Below, piece by piece: positions 10,505 to 20,577 of a stretch of 64,000 bases of DNA. A program made the translations under genes and the position numbers. Each line of letters starts with the position of its first letter. Position 1 is the stretch's first letter. The DNA is from Carposina sasakii. Taxonomy: Eukaryota > Arthropoda > Insecta > Lepidoptera > Carposinidae. The notes beneath the pieces were generated by a model. The model saw only the letters and a list, made by a program, of their open reading frames with translations, did no database searches and was not told the origin of the DNA. The stretch covers positions 11,842,001-11,906,000 of the forward strand of contig CP053155.1 of NCBI GenBank assembly GCA_014607495.2, given 5' to 3'.

Positions 10505-10740
10505 TGACCGCGTGGTGCCGGCAGAGTAGAATTCGTACCACCCCATGTCTGCCCGTGGGTATCGTACGAGGCGATTAAGGGTTTCCGGGAGGTGGGCAGC
10601 AGCGCCTCCCGTGTTGACGAGATAGTCCAAAATACAAACTGCGGTCACCAACCCGCCTGCCCAGCGTGGTGACTATGGGCAAATACCCCCCCATGGCAGT
10701 CTTGTGGCATGTCCCGGGGGAGGCCTACGATGCTAAACGT
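10505..10740 (+). repeat. LINE-tail/SINE-like repeat, family G, copy 1
   Basis: This matches, in opposite orientation, 39695-39885 and part of 60784-60904 (GGTGACTATGGGCAAA, CACCAACCCGCCTGCCCAGC). In complete copies the 3' end reads GGGGGAGGCCTACGTCCAGC and continues into QQWTAMG-like coding, the C-terminus of RTE LINEs. Here it breaks off after GGAGGCCTACGA. Confidence 0.7.
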
Positions 10741-10744
10741 GCCT

Positions 10745-11161
10745 GTGGTATCTACTTATGATCCTGCAATCCAAAGCCATTTTTTTGTTATTTGGAAAAC
10801 CTACAGCCTATACTGAAGTTGCAATTTATTGTTACCATCCAACCTGTTCTTCCTTAACAAATAATCTTTATATTACATGATTCAATGTTTTTATACCAAA
10901 TCAATGCAGGTGCGTAAGTAATTTTTTTAAATTTAAAACACGATTTATTTATATATATTTTACACAATAGAGAAATCATAAAACTTCACTTAAATGCCTA
11001 TACAAAGCGTATGGAAAACACATCGAATTTTATTTTGCAGTAGACCGCTCGAAGTAATAAATAATGACGTACTGAAGGAGTGATTTACGTTGTTGGTATA
11101 CGGCGCGGCGCGTGATTCCTTTGTCGTCGCAAATTTTACATCTTTAATAAACTAGTGGCAT
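10745..11161. other. Non-coding stretch before the long-LTR element
   Basis: No gene recognised. The last bases (AGCC at 11162-11165) form the left target duplication of the LTR element inserted at 11166. Confidence 0.5.
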
Positions 11162-12175
11162 AGCCTGTCGCGTTGTTCAAAATTCCCGCGACATGGTGCC
11201 GTCGTTTTATTTCAAAAACGTTTTGGGCGTTGCCAGTCTAGCCGGAATTTCGTCTTTTTGGCACCAAGATTACCTTTTATGGTAATAAAATCTCTAAAAT
11301 TTACGCCGGGCGGGGATATTAAAATATTAACCAATGGCAAGGCCATTCTAGGCTGAGGTCAATAACCGTGCGGCTCGGTACGTACAAGGCTGTTGCCTCG
11401 ATCGCGCGGTCGCCAGCATTACCAAAGTTTGTCTCAGAGGATTAGGAACTATTTTGAAGCCTAAGTTAATTCCTCGTTCCTTACCTATTATAAATATTAC
11501 TTTCTGCTGTTTTGCAACTCAAATAGTCGCCATAGTGCAACTCAATAATTTAATCTGTGATAAGTGTCGCCACTTCGAACTAGGTAAGTGAGTGAATATA
11601 TATAGCTATATTGTATCTATTTATTCGTGTAGCAATTATAGGTGCGTTGTAGCTTCGTTAAAATGTTTATATATTCTATGCTGTGCTAAATAGTGTTCTA
11701 GCACTTATCGTTGGTCTGGATTCTGGATAGCTACTGTATCTCATTAGCTGACCGTGTTATAGGTACCTAATTATAAATGGTATACTTAATTCTAATTCGC
11801 TATCCACGAATGCCATTATTTAATTGTTATTTTAGATTTTAGTTAGAATTCACTTAGTACTGCGACGGAATCTAGATTATTTGACTACCTCACAATTTTA
11901 ATATGACCGTTATTTTAGTGGAAGCCTTGATTTAAGTTCATATTTGTGTTTGGCCCTAAATATGAACGTATTTAATTTAAATCAAAGGTAAATAAGAAGG
12001 AATTATTATGTAATAATCCGGATTCCAAGGTACCAGCTACGCACCTATAACTACCTTCTTCTATAATATTATTTGTAATTATAGGTATATATTTATTTTA
12101 TTCTGTATTTATATAATCTAATGTATTTTATATTATTGTGTATTATTTATTGTGTTTTTTTTCCCAACGCCTATT

Positions 12176-12260
12176 CCGAATATTCAGATTGCAAATATTA
12201 TTTGTAGTTACCTTCTACCTTTTTCTTAATTTTTTTTCATTGCTAAATCTGAATATTCGG
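12176..12260 (+). repeat. 15-bp perfect inverted repeat in the 5' LTR
   Basis: CCGAATATTCAGATT (12176-12190) is the exact reverse complement of 12246-12260, with a 55-base loop. The copy in the 3' LTR is at 15206-15290. It could form a stem-loop in element RNA. Confidence 0.85.
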
Positions 12261-12316
12261 ATTATTTTTTTTTTCTACTCAGCTCCCTTTTGTTTTTTTT
12301 TCCTTTTGTAAATGTC

Positions 12317-12380
12317 TCTGCCAATCGGATAATATTAATTGTATTGAGTTGTTATTTGGAGACGTTACCCGATTGGCAGA
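12317..12380 (+). repeat. 12-bp perfect inverted repeat in the 5' LTR
   Basis: TCTGCCAATCGG (12317-12328) pairs with 12369-12380, with a 40-base loop. The same structure is in the 3' LTR at 15347-15410. Confidence 0.85.
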
Positions 12381-12436
12381 TTTGGGAAGAGGCACACCGC
12401 CTTACACCGGATCTGTTAAATTCCAGGTTCGGTGGC

Positions 12437-12560
12437 GATTACGTCCGGATTAGGATTACGTCCGGATTACGATTACGTCCGGATTACGATTAAGTCCGGA
12501 TTAGGATTTTGTTCGGAATTGGATTTCGTTCGGAATTGGTTTCGTTCGGAATTGGATTTC
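12437..12560 (+). repeat. Degenerate short tandem array in the 5' LTR
   Basis: Repeated units of about 15-16 bases: first GATTACGTCCGGATTA-like, then TTTCGTTCGGAATTGG-like. The same array is in the other LTR at 15467-15590. It causes periodic protein-like shadow frames (RITSGL, SELDF), which I do not call as genes. Confidence 0.85.
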
Positions 12561-12914
12561 ATCCAGACTTGGATGGCGATTGGATTTACCTTAACGGAAG
12601 TGAACCGCCGAGCTCACCCACACCTGCCGAGCATTCCGTCGGACTCTTCGCATCGCTGCCTCGGCTGCTACCGGGGATACGTCTCGCCAAAGTTACGTGG
12701 CTACTTTGTAAACAATTTTAATATTTATCAGGGAAACCAGGATTAGTCACCCACGACCTGTTATCGCGTTACTTTAATAAATTAGTCTCGTGTTCAAAAT
12801 TGTTTTTTTATTTTAATCACTTAGTTTTACCATTGTTTTTCTTTTGTTTAAATTCATTAACTGGACCTGTCCACTTCTTGCCTGTAATAGGGGAAGAAGG
12901 GGACAGCGTTTCAT

Positions 12915-12935
12915 TGGCGCCCACTCGTTTTTATT
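12915..12935 (+). promoter_or_regulatory. Primer binding site of the long-LTR element
   Basis: TGGCGCCCA starts one base after the 5' LTR. It includes TGG for the tRNA CCA end and resembles the start of tRNA-Lys primer sites (TGGCGCCC). It sets the element orientation as plus. Confidence 0.7.
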
Positions 12936-13355
12936 ATATAACATTGATCCTGGTTTCTAGGTGATTGGTGAGTCATATTTATTATCTTGTATGCTTTTGC
13001 AGCTTTGTGTATTTTTTTTATCTCATAGCAGTAGTGCTCGCGGCCTGGCACGCCCGGTGAAATACTGCGACCCAATAGACTCCAACCCTTATTTTGGGGT
13101 TGTTGGAAGAAATTGGGTACCCGTTATTTTCACAGGTCCGCATATTATATAAGTATTTTATTCTTTATATATATATATTTATTTCTTCTGTTTCACTCAC
13201 TACCTTTTTCATTTAGCGAGTTATCCAGATATTGCGTTATTTTCAACGGATTTTATTTTTGTACTACCTTCGGGGTGTTTTTTTTTAATTTTTTAATTTT
13301 TTTATATTCTCTTTTTCATATTTTTAAATTTAAATAAAATTTTTATCAAATCAAG

Positions 13356-13598
13356 ATGTCGCGGCCTACAACCCCGACATTATATTTGTCACCGAATCCT
13401 TCGGCTGGTCCTTCATCACCTACATTACCTGCGGTGAAGGATGAGCCGTGTGTCAAGTGCAATGATGTTGCACCTGCTATTACGGTGGTATGCGACCGCA
13501 ATAATTTTGTTTTTGTGTTTACTTTACAAGATATGTCTGGGAAGAGTATTGGGGATTGGCATATTAAAGATTTTAGATTGTCTAATAATTCTATATAA
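13356..13598 (+). CDS. Small uncharacterised ORF inside the long-LTR element
   Basis: An 80-codon frame starting MSRPTTPTLYLS, Pro/Ser/Thr-rich at first, then CVKCND and a hydrophobic stretch (ITVVCDRNNFVFVFTL) and DMSGKSIGDWHIKDF. It is the best candidate for a residual Gag-like or novel protein in the 1282-bp interior, and its ATG context (AAGATGT) is acceptable. I recognise no family: there is no CCHC knuckle, protease or RT motif. It may simply be a remnant, and the opposite strand has a frame of similar length, so coding status is uncertain. Confidence 0.3.
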   Translation: MSRPTTPTLYLSPNPSAGPSSPTLPAVKDEPCVKCNDVAPAITVVCDRNNFVFVFTLQDMSGKSIGDWHIKDFRLSNNSI

Positions 13599-14183
13599 TT
13601 TTTCATTTATAAATTTTTCTTTATTATTACCTTCTTGCTTTCATTTCTTAATAGTTTAGCGTGATTTTGGAATTTTATTCGAGAGTAATTAGATTGGCAG
13701 CGAGTTCGAGATCAATGGTGGTTGTCGGAGATTTGGTATGTTAGGAAGGTCAACCCAAAGCCTTATCACTCAAGCGGATGATGACTTGTTAAATAAGCCA
13801 TTTTTTTTTCTTCATACCTTAATTTTCTTTTAATTAAGGCCTCATCAAACGCAGCAGGGCGGTTAGTGACCCTGCACCTAACTAATATATTTAATCTTCT
13901 GGGCATCGCTATATTGTTCTCGAATCTTATCGTTAAGGACAAAAATTCGTTCTAGGATCACTTGTCATGAGTCAGCCTAATAATATTCTAGTTCTGATCT
14001 CTATTGTGTCAGAGTAAGTGTGATTGCAATTTCAGCAACTCCCACATAGTATGAATATGATGTATGATTGATGATGGTATGTATGGATCGTATGTATGTT
14101 GATGAGTGTTTCCGAGGTTTTTTTTAACTCCTTCGTCCTTGGCGGTTTTATCGTCGTCTTTTACGCCTAAAAACCTTTCTGTC

Positions 14184-14195
14184 GAGGGGGGGCAA
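14184..14195 (+). promoter_or_regulatory. Polypurine tract of the long-LTR element
   Basis: GAGGGGGGG followed by CAA ends exactly at the start of the 3' LTR (14196). This is the position where plus-strand DNA synthesis is primed in LTR elements. Confidence 0.7.
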
Positions 14196-15943
14196 TGTCG
14201 TGTTGTTCAAAATTCCCGCGACATGGTGCCGTCGTTTTATTTCAAAAACGTTTTGGGCGTTGCCAGTCTAGCCGGAATTTCGTCTTTTTGGCACCAAGAT
14301 TACCTTTTATGGTAATAAAATCTCTAAAATTTACGCCGGGCGGGGATATTAAAATATTAACCAATGGCAAGGCCATTCTAGGCTGAGGTCAATAACCGTG
14401 CGGCTCGGTACGTACAAGGCTGTTGCCTCGATCGCGCGGTCGCCAGCATTACCAAAGTTTGTCTCAGAGGATTAGGAACTATTTTGAAGCCTAAGTTAAT
14501 TCCTCGTTCCTTACCTATTATAAATATTACTTTCTGCTGTTTTGCAACTCAAATAGTCGCCATAGTGCAACTCAATAATTTAATCTGTGATAAGTGTCGC
14601 CACTTCGAACTAGGTAAGTGAGTGAATATATATAGCTATATTGTATCTATTTATTCGTGTAGCAATTATAGGTGCGTTGTAGCTTCGTTAAAATGTTTAT
14701 ATATTCTATGCTGTGCTAAATAGTGTTCTAGCACTTATCGTTGGTCTGGATTCTGGATAGCTACTGTATCTCATTAGCTGACCGTGTTATAGGTACCTAA
14801 TTATAAATGGTATACTTAATTCTAATTCGCTATCCACGAATGCCATTATTTAATTGTTATTTTAGATTTTAGTTAGAATTCACTTAGTACTGCGACGGAA
14901 TCTAGATTATTTGACTACCTCACAATTTTAATATGACCGTTATTTTAGTGGAAGCCTTGATTTAAGTTCATATTTGTGTTTGGCCCTAAATATGAACGTA
15001 TTTAATTTAAATCAAAGGTAAATAAGAAGGAATTATTATGTAATAATCCGGATTCCAAGGTACCAGCTACGCACCTATAACTACCTTCTTCTATAATATT
15101 ATTTGTAATTATAGGTATATATTTATTTTATTCTGTATTTATATAATCTAATGTATTTTATATTATTGTGTATTATTTATTGTGTTTTTTTTCCCAACGC
15201 CTATTCCGAATATTCAGATTGCAAATATTATTTGTAGTTACCTTCTACCTTTTTCTTAATTTTTTTTCATTGCTAAATCTGAATATTCGGATTATTTTTT
15301 TTTTCTACTCAGCTCCCTTTTGTTTTTTTTTCCTTTTGTAAATGTCTCTGCCAATCGGATAATATTAATTGTATTGAGTTGTTATTTGGAGACGTTACCC
15401 GATTGGCAGATTTGGGAAGAGGCACACCGCCTTACACCGGATCTGTTAAATTCCAGGTTCGGTGGCGATTACGTCCGGATTAGGATTACGTCCGGATTAC
15501 GATTACGTCCGGATTACGATTAAGTCCGGATTAGGATTTTGTTCGGAATTGGATTTCGTTCGGAATTGGTTTCGTTCGGAATTGGATTTCATCCAGACTT
15601 GGATGGCGATTGGATTTACCTTAACGGAAGTGAACCGCCGAGCTCACCCACACCTGCCGAGCATTCCGTCGGACTCTTCGCATCGCTGCCTCGGCTGCTA
15701 CCGGGGATACGTCTCGCCAAAGTTACGTGGCTACTTTGTAAACAATTTTAATATTTATCAGGGAAACCAGGATTAGTCACCCACGACCTGTTATCGCGTT
15801 ACTTTAATAAATTAGTCTCGTGTTCAAAATTGTTTTTTTATTTTAATCACTTAGTTTTACCATTGTTTTTCTTTTGTTTAAATTCATTAACTGGACCTGT
15901 CCACTTCTTGCCTGTAATAGGGGAAGAAGGGGACAGCGTTTCA
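14196..15943 (+). repeat. 3' LTR (1748 bp) of the long-LTR element
   Basis: Same length as the 5' LTR and, by eye, identical except at 14201. It is followed by AGCC, the target duplication. Confidence 0.92.
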
Positions 15944-15947
15944 AGCC

Positions 15948-16741
15948 ACGGAATATACAGAGTGTAACAAAGGTGTATGTTACAATAAAGAAATTCGAGA
16001 CAGATAGGTTAAAATTCCCAGGCGGTATGGAGCAATTCCTAAAGATCTAATGCAGAGGTTTGCAAACTTATTTCATCTAACGCCCACTTTGAAATCAGTA
16101 GCTCCCCCCATTTTTATTTCACCTTAAAAATATCAATAGCATATTAGTTGCGCTATTTTTTTCTGGGGCCTTAACTGCCCCTCTCTAGGCCTCCAACGCC
16201 CACGAGGGGGCGTTATCGCCCACTTTGGGAAAGACTAATCTAATGTAAAGAATGTTCATATGCTCAAGAAAAATAAACATGTGCTTTCAAGTGTTATATT
16301 ATGTGAATAGATAAGATCCTTACAGTTGGCTAAAACTTCGAAACCAATAATTTACAAAGTGTCTCCTTACCCAGAGGAATACCCGAAAAGACTGGCAGCA
16401 AAGCTTTCTCTTTTATGCACACACATCAATATCAGATTTTATTTCACCGTTCCTAAATATACTTTAAATATATAAAAAAATATTAGACATAAAAAAAGTA
16501 TTAAAACAAGTCTCATATACACAATCCTATTCTAATCTCCTCCTTTTCAATCATTTAAGTGAAGTAAAAAAAAACAAGTAATCGAGAACGGGACGCCTGT
16601 CGCGATGAAATATAGACGTGCTGACAATTTAAGTAGCTCGGGTAAGCTCAGAAACTGGAGCGCATTCTTACTCACCTACATCTTATAGTACTGATATATT
16701 ATCGTTCGTATAGTGAATTAGCTATCGATAGCCTGCCAATA
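15948..16741. other. Non-coding stretch with repeat fragments and one weak exon-like segment
   Basis: Bases 15955-15985 resemble the end of the MITE family seen at 26096 (CAGAGTGTAACA...GTATGTTAC). Bases 16080-16240 contain repeated CGCCCACTTTG/CGCCCACGAGG motifs of unknown origin. Bases 16580-16641 are open in one frame (VIENGTPVAMKYRRADNLS) and followed by GTAAGC, but the upstream splice acceptor is poor. Confidence 0.35.
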
Positions 16742-16975
16742 TTCTTGATCTGTCTTGTGCTGATGCGGGGCTTCACTAGAATACATCGGCTGCTACTTCT
16801 AAAAGTGCACATCGTAAGAGTCGACTAAAGAACTCGGACATTATCTCAAGTAAGCTAGCGACTTGTCGCAGATCACTACCATCTGACCCCGCTATGCTAA
16901 CGTGGCCGTGGGTTTTTTTTTTTATCTCGCAATTGTGGTTAGCCCAAATCGGGAACAGAGCCGTGTGTATATGTA
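16742..16975 (-). repeat. Dispersed repeat family D, copy 1
   Basis: On the minus strand the consensus runs from CACGGCTCTGTTCCCGA-like sequence through GCGACAAGTCGCTAGC to AGTGAAGCCCCGCATCAGCA. Other copies or fragments: 22531-22690, 36783-36950, 37139-37260, 38063-38190, 39252-39282 with 40236-40315, 46740-46835, 49248-49330, 49805-49890, 50455-50525, 62378-62560. It encodes no protein; probably an old SINE or MITE. Confidence 0.7.
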
Positions 16976-16979
16976 CCTA

Positions 16980-17560
16980 TATTTACACACTCACAATTTT
17001 CGCGATCGCATTGTTTCAGCTTTGCTTTTGTAAGTCATGTAATTCCCCTGAAGATCCCCTAGTATGAGTCCATAACAGTCTGCTAAACTAAGCTAAAATT
17101 ACCACAATTTTCTTTTGTCCCTTTGCCAGAACATTGAAAGAATGTTTAAAATATAATGATTTATTAAAGGGATTCGTCCATCCTTTGCTTTTTGTAGGCC
17201 ATGGATTCCGAAAAGAGGCTTTGGAAAAACAGATACAAGAAAATGTAATAGAATAATTAGACACAGATGCGCCGCTCCAAACAATGACCTCATAAGTACC
17301 TACAGTTAAACAGTTTTACAGCTATTACTTTGTTTAGACGCGTATGTTTACCACGAAATTGCTGTTGTTAATATTACATTAGTCCCCTCTGCTGCGCTAA
17401 GTTTCAACTACAGGACGAATAACAATTTCAACGTTGAGTACAAGCAACAGTTTAATAAGCATGTTATGTACCTCCTGTACTAAGCTGTGATGCATAGGAC
17501 AATAAATCCTTAAAATAAAGGCAATATAATGTTTTTTTAATACTTGACTATTCTCATTTT
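16980..17560. other. AT-rich stretch without recognisable gene
   Basis: Nothing beyond short random frames is seen. The end of this stretch holds the left target duplication of the SINE at 17573. Confidence 0.45.
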
Positions 17561-17572
17561 GTGTATTTAGGT

Positions 17573-17932
17573 CCCGCGGTGATAGTCCAGTGGTTAAGAC
17601 GTGCACCTTCCAAGCAGGAAGCGGTAAGATCGATCCCAGTCACGGGCCTGTACCAATGAATTTATTTCATGTACAGATTTTAATGTTGTAAAATTGTCAC
17701 TTAGCTCGTGCCTCGGAAAGCACGTAAAACTGTTGGTCCTGCGCCTGATCTCTCTCCGGTCGTGTCGGCTTTCCGTCCCATCGGACTATGAGAGTGACGG
17801 AATAGAGAGTGCATCTGTCTTTGCGCACACACTTGTGCACTATACCTATATTATCTCCTGCGTACCTGGCTAATCTCCGTAGAGATTGGTCGCCTTAGCC
17901 GAAATACGGTCGGGAGATTTTCATTTCATTTC
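17573..17932 (+). repeat. tRNA-derived SINE, family S1, copy 2, complete with target duplication
   Basis: The head includes GTGATAGTCCAGTGGTTAAG (A box region) and GATCGATCCCA (B box). The body matches copies 1 and 4; the tail is (ATTTC)n. It is flanked by ATTTAGGT at 17565-17572 and 17933-17940. Confidence 0.9.
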
Positions 17933-17940
17933 ATTTAGGT

Positions 17941-19160
17941 TTAACTACAACTAAAAATCTAGAGGTAGATAAGAGACAATCACATTAAATCTTTAACCTG
18001 TACGTAAGCGTGAAACGTTTTTAATGTAATAAAGATATACAATAAAATTTACACACAGTTATTAAGTTACCTAATTAAAATTTATCCATAAATGATACAT
18101 AAAGGAAAAGCCTCCCTGACCCAAGGTCATTAGTAGCCCAACAATCAACGGAGTGAGACCACTGTATAAATACCTCTGTGGAAATGTTGAGACAAATAAG
18201 GGGCAAGCGAACCGCGAAATTTTTTTGGCGCCACAAATCCGAATGAAAATTAAATCCCCGTTTCTTTTCTACCCTCATTATTACTTAGATACTAAGGGCG
18301 GCTTTTACGGAATCAACTTTGACTACTGAAATTGTGAAAATGTTTCAATTATTTAGAGAAAATTCAGCGTTATATTGTTCCTAGTCTACCTGACTTGAAA
18401 AGAATACAGAAGAATGTTGAAAGGAAATCTGTGTTCTAATTCAGGGAACAATCAAAATATCCCAATTATGTTAAAGGTTAAAAAGAAACAAAAACGCGTT
18501 TACTGTTTACTCATAGTGCCGCTTCAGTGTGGTTAAGCTCATATGAATTCATATAAAAGCACTGCGCCGCTATAGGTTCACCTTAATAGATCTTGGTTAG
18601 GCAAATCGTGATATGATACCTTAAAATATGAATTAATAGTTCCCCAATGATTCATTTACTTCAAATATCTTTTTTTTTTACAAAATTAAGTGATAATCAG
18701 GCATTGCAACATTTCCCATTATCCATCCGGACAGACGAAAAATAGCCAGTTTTAAATAAGCCCCTAATCAAGACAAGTTGTATCATTTACCAGCGAAACA
18801 CGCGCTAAATCTCGCGCCAAATAACAAGTTTTAATCAAAACGTTGCGGGTACTAAATTCACAGTTTCGTTTGCTTGCAAATCCCGTTAGAGCTAGTCTTA
18901 ATTTGAGAATTTAATCATAATCACAGGCGTCTCGCGTTGCGGTCTCTCGTGCCTCGTTCGCACGCGCCGGTAACTAACCTGTCAATCATTTTAAGTGATT
19001 TAGTTGCTATCTTCATGCCAGTCTGGGTGATTCCGCATGCCAGGTGAAGTTGCAAGTAAACGTGGTAGCATCTTTATACATGAGAGACAAGGAAGGTTAT
19101 TGTTGTTGTCAATGATTTATTTTTCCTGTACGTTCTTGTAAATCAAGAAATGATATTTCA
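17941..19160. other. Non-coding stretch; GC-richer patch 18780-19010
   Basis: No gene or repeat recognised. Bases 18780-18990 are richer in CG than the surroundings (CGCGCTAAATCTCGCGCC, GGCGTCTCGCGTTGCGG) and match nothing else in the window. Regulatory DNA is possible but unproven. Confidence 0.35.
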
Positions 19161-19169
19161 TTTGTTGTT

Positions 19170-19232
19170 GGCGCCATGTGGTTCTATAAGGTAATGAATA
19201 AAGGCGTGATTATATGTATGTATGTATGTATG
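19170..19232 (+). repeat. Family T tail fragment with TATG microsatellite
   Basis: GCGCCATGTGGTTCTATAAG, then ATAAAGGCGTGATTATATGT and (ATGT)n. It matches the 3' end of the family T repeats, with the middle deleted. Confidence 0.7.
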
Positions 19233-19542
19233 TTAAAGTAATTGGAGTTTATCTTCTTAGTGGGACTAAGTATGTATAAATGCTGACATGGTAGTTTACT
19301 TTAGCAATTCGCAAAATTATGTCACTTGATAACTTTTACAGCATTTTTATTTCGGTTTTCGTTGCTAGAATAAATCAATTTGTTTACTTCTAATTGCACC
19401 ACAAAAATGAGTTGCTTACGTTGATAACCCATAAAACTCAATGCCAACATAAGTTAGATACTGGAAATAGCTAATAAAAACTTTTCCCTCCACATTTTCT
19501 GTTCCAAACATTTCATAAAAATGTTATTAAGATTGATTCTAG

Positions 19543-19611
19543 AGTACTCTCCAATAATGGGTCAAGTTCCACAACATCGTGCAAACGGGTCTCAGGAGAG
19601 GAAGTACTTCG
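19543..19611 (+). other. Candidate internal exon of an unidentified host gene
   Basis: A 69-base segment lies between an acceptor-like TGATTCTAG and a near-consensus donor G|GTAAGTAC. One frame is open and hydrophilic (YSPIMGQVPQHRANGSQERK, then YF) and includes an ATG. It matches no repeat in this window. The polypyrimidine tract is only moderate and I cannot name a protein. Confidence 0.3.
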
Positions 19612-19619
19612 GTAAGTAC

Positions 19620-20199
19620 ATAATGTATTACCACAATTTATAATTAGGTGGACTGAGCACGAAGGAAATAGGAGAGGAGATGCTATGTTCATAGAAAATA
19701 GTGTTGTAGAGCCACCAGGGTCAGCCTGTAAAAAGTAAATTTATGAGATTTCTACACACGCCTTTGAAGACTTTTAATGCTGCCAGGACAGTGTTTATCA
19801 CACTAGAAAAACGCAATCGTTACTTGTATGTGATAGAATAGTGAGTGGCATTAGGTAATACTACAACGCATCGATTTACGTCTAAGAGTTCGTATAAAAA
19901 ACATATATCGTCTAAGATTCTGTCAGTTTTTAGTAAATATTAAACGCATCCATAGCAACGTATATTAGAGCACATCCCTGGCGAAAAGGCAGCCGAGGGG
20001 GCTTTTGGACTTGTAAACATTTAAACCGTGCACACTCGGACGTCTGTAACCAATTCGTAGCGCCCAAAAAGTCATTCCAGCGTACTCGTACTTGTGAAAA
20101 TCTGGCTTCAAACAGTAAATGGTTGAACCTATACTGTGTAGGTAAATATATAAGTGTTATAAGAGATTAATCAGGTTTCTCGTACGGGCGGGCCGATGA
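19620..20199. other. Non-coding stretch
   Basis: No gene, tRNA or repeat recognised. Confidence 0.4.
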
Positions 20200-20295
20200 A
20201 GGTAGATAGTTATTATTATGTTTTCTATGTATGCTTATTTTAAGTGAACTTGTTATTGGTTCTTATAAGTAAATAAATTCTTTAAACCTATATGA
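20200..20295 (+). repeat. Dispersed repeat tail, second copy at window end
   Basis: TATGCTTATTTTAAGTGAA through TTATAAGTAAATAAATTCTT occurs again, reverse-complemented, at 63930-64000. It resembles a LINE 3' end with an AATAAA signal; the family is not identified. Confidence 0.65.
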
Positions 20296-20371
20296 TAGTA
20301 GTAGTAATTATATGGTGGCAAGTCTACATTGATTAGCATCTCTTTCTTTTATTTCCTTCATGGGACTGTGA

Positions 20372-20469
20372 GTAATTAAGGTACAGGTGTTCGCTCATCT
20401 ACCATTTTGATTGACGGCGACGACTTAAAAACTGTTCCGCGCCGCCATTCCTCTCACAACCTTAATTAC
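20372..20469. repeat. 11-bp inverted repeat around an 76-base spacer
   Basis: GTAATTAAGGT (20372-20382) is the exact reverse complement of 20459-20469. The spacer is GC-richer than its surroundings. It may be a small foldback element or chance. Confidence 0.45.
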
Positions 20470-20526
20470 TTTACCGCAAATGATTTGGGGAATCCAGATT
20501 GATTTCAATTTATGATATACATTGGT

Positions 20527-20577
20527 TTGAATAACTAAAGATTTAATATGGTAAATATTAAATCTTTAGTTATTCAA
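20527..20577. repeat. Perfect 23-bp hairpin with 5-base loop
   Basis: Arm 20527-20549 is the exact reverse complement of 20555-20577, with loop GGTAA. The arms are AT-rich (ATAACTAAAGATTTAATAT core). Perfect pairing and a very short loop fit a template-switch event or a tiny foldback better than a classical microRNA precursor. Confidence 0.85.

Larger units (their letters stand above)
11166..12913 (+). repeat. 5' LTR (1748 bp) of the long-LTR element
   Basis: TG...CA ends. It contains two hairpin-forming inverted repeats (12176-12190 with 12246-12260; 12317-12328 with 12369-12380), an array of degenerate 15-16-base units around GATTACGTCCGGATTA and TTCGGAATTGG (12437-12560), and an AATAAA signal near 12775. 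The LTR supplies promoter and polyadenylation signals. Short frames in it are duplicated exactly in the other LTR and look like by-products of the tandem repeat. Confidence 0.92.
11166..15943 (+). mobile_element. Complete non-autonomous LTR retrotransposon with very long LTRs
   Basis: Two direct 1748-bp repeats (11166-12913 and 14196-15943, offset exactly 3030) begin TGTCG and end TTTCA. They flank a 1282-bp internal region. The whole is bordered by AGCC (11162-11165 and 15944-15947). A primer site TGGCGCCC follows the left LTR at 12915 and a purine tract precedes the right LTR. By eye the LTRs differ at one base (C at 11171, T at 14201). No Pol domain exists, so transposition would need proteins from an autonomous relative. 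LTRs longer than the interior are unusual. The 4-bp duplication favours Ty3/gypsy over Copia or BEL (usually 5 bp), but the family is not proven. Confidence 0.92.

Noticed and set aside
12290..12746. Overlapping short ORFs with periodic peptides, repeated exactly at 15320-15776
   Set aside because: They lie in the LTRs and arise from the short tandem array and LTR duplication; no coding evidence.
16580..16641. Exon-like frame (VIENGTPVAMKYRRADNLS) followed by GTAAGC
   Set aside because: No usable acceptor: upstream is an A-rich stretch with stops in the alternatives; kept only as a note.
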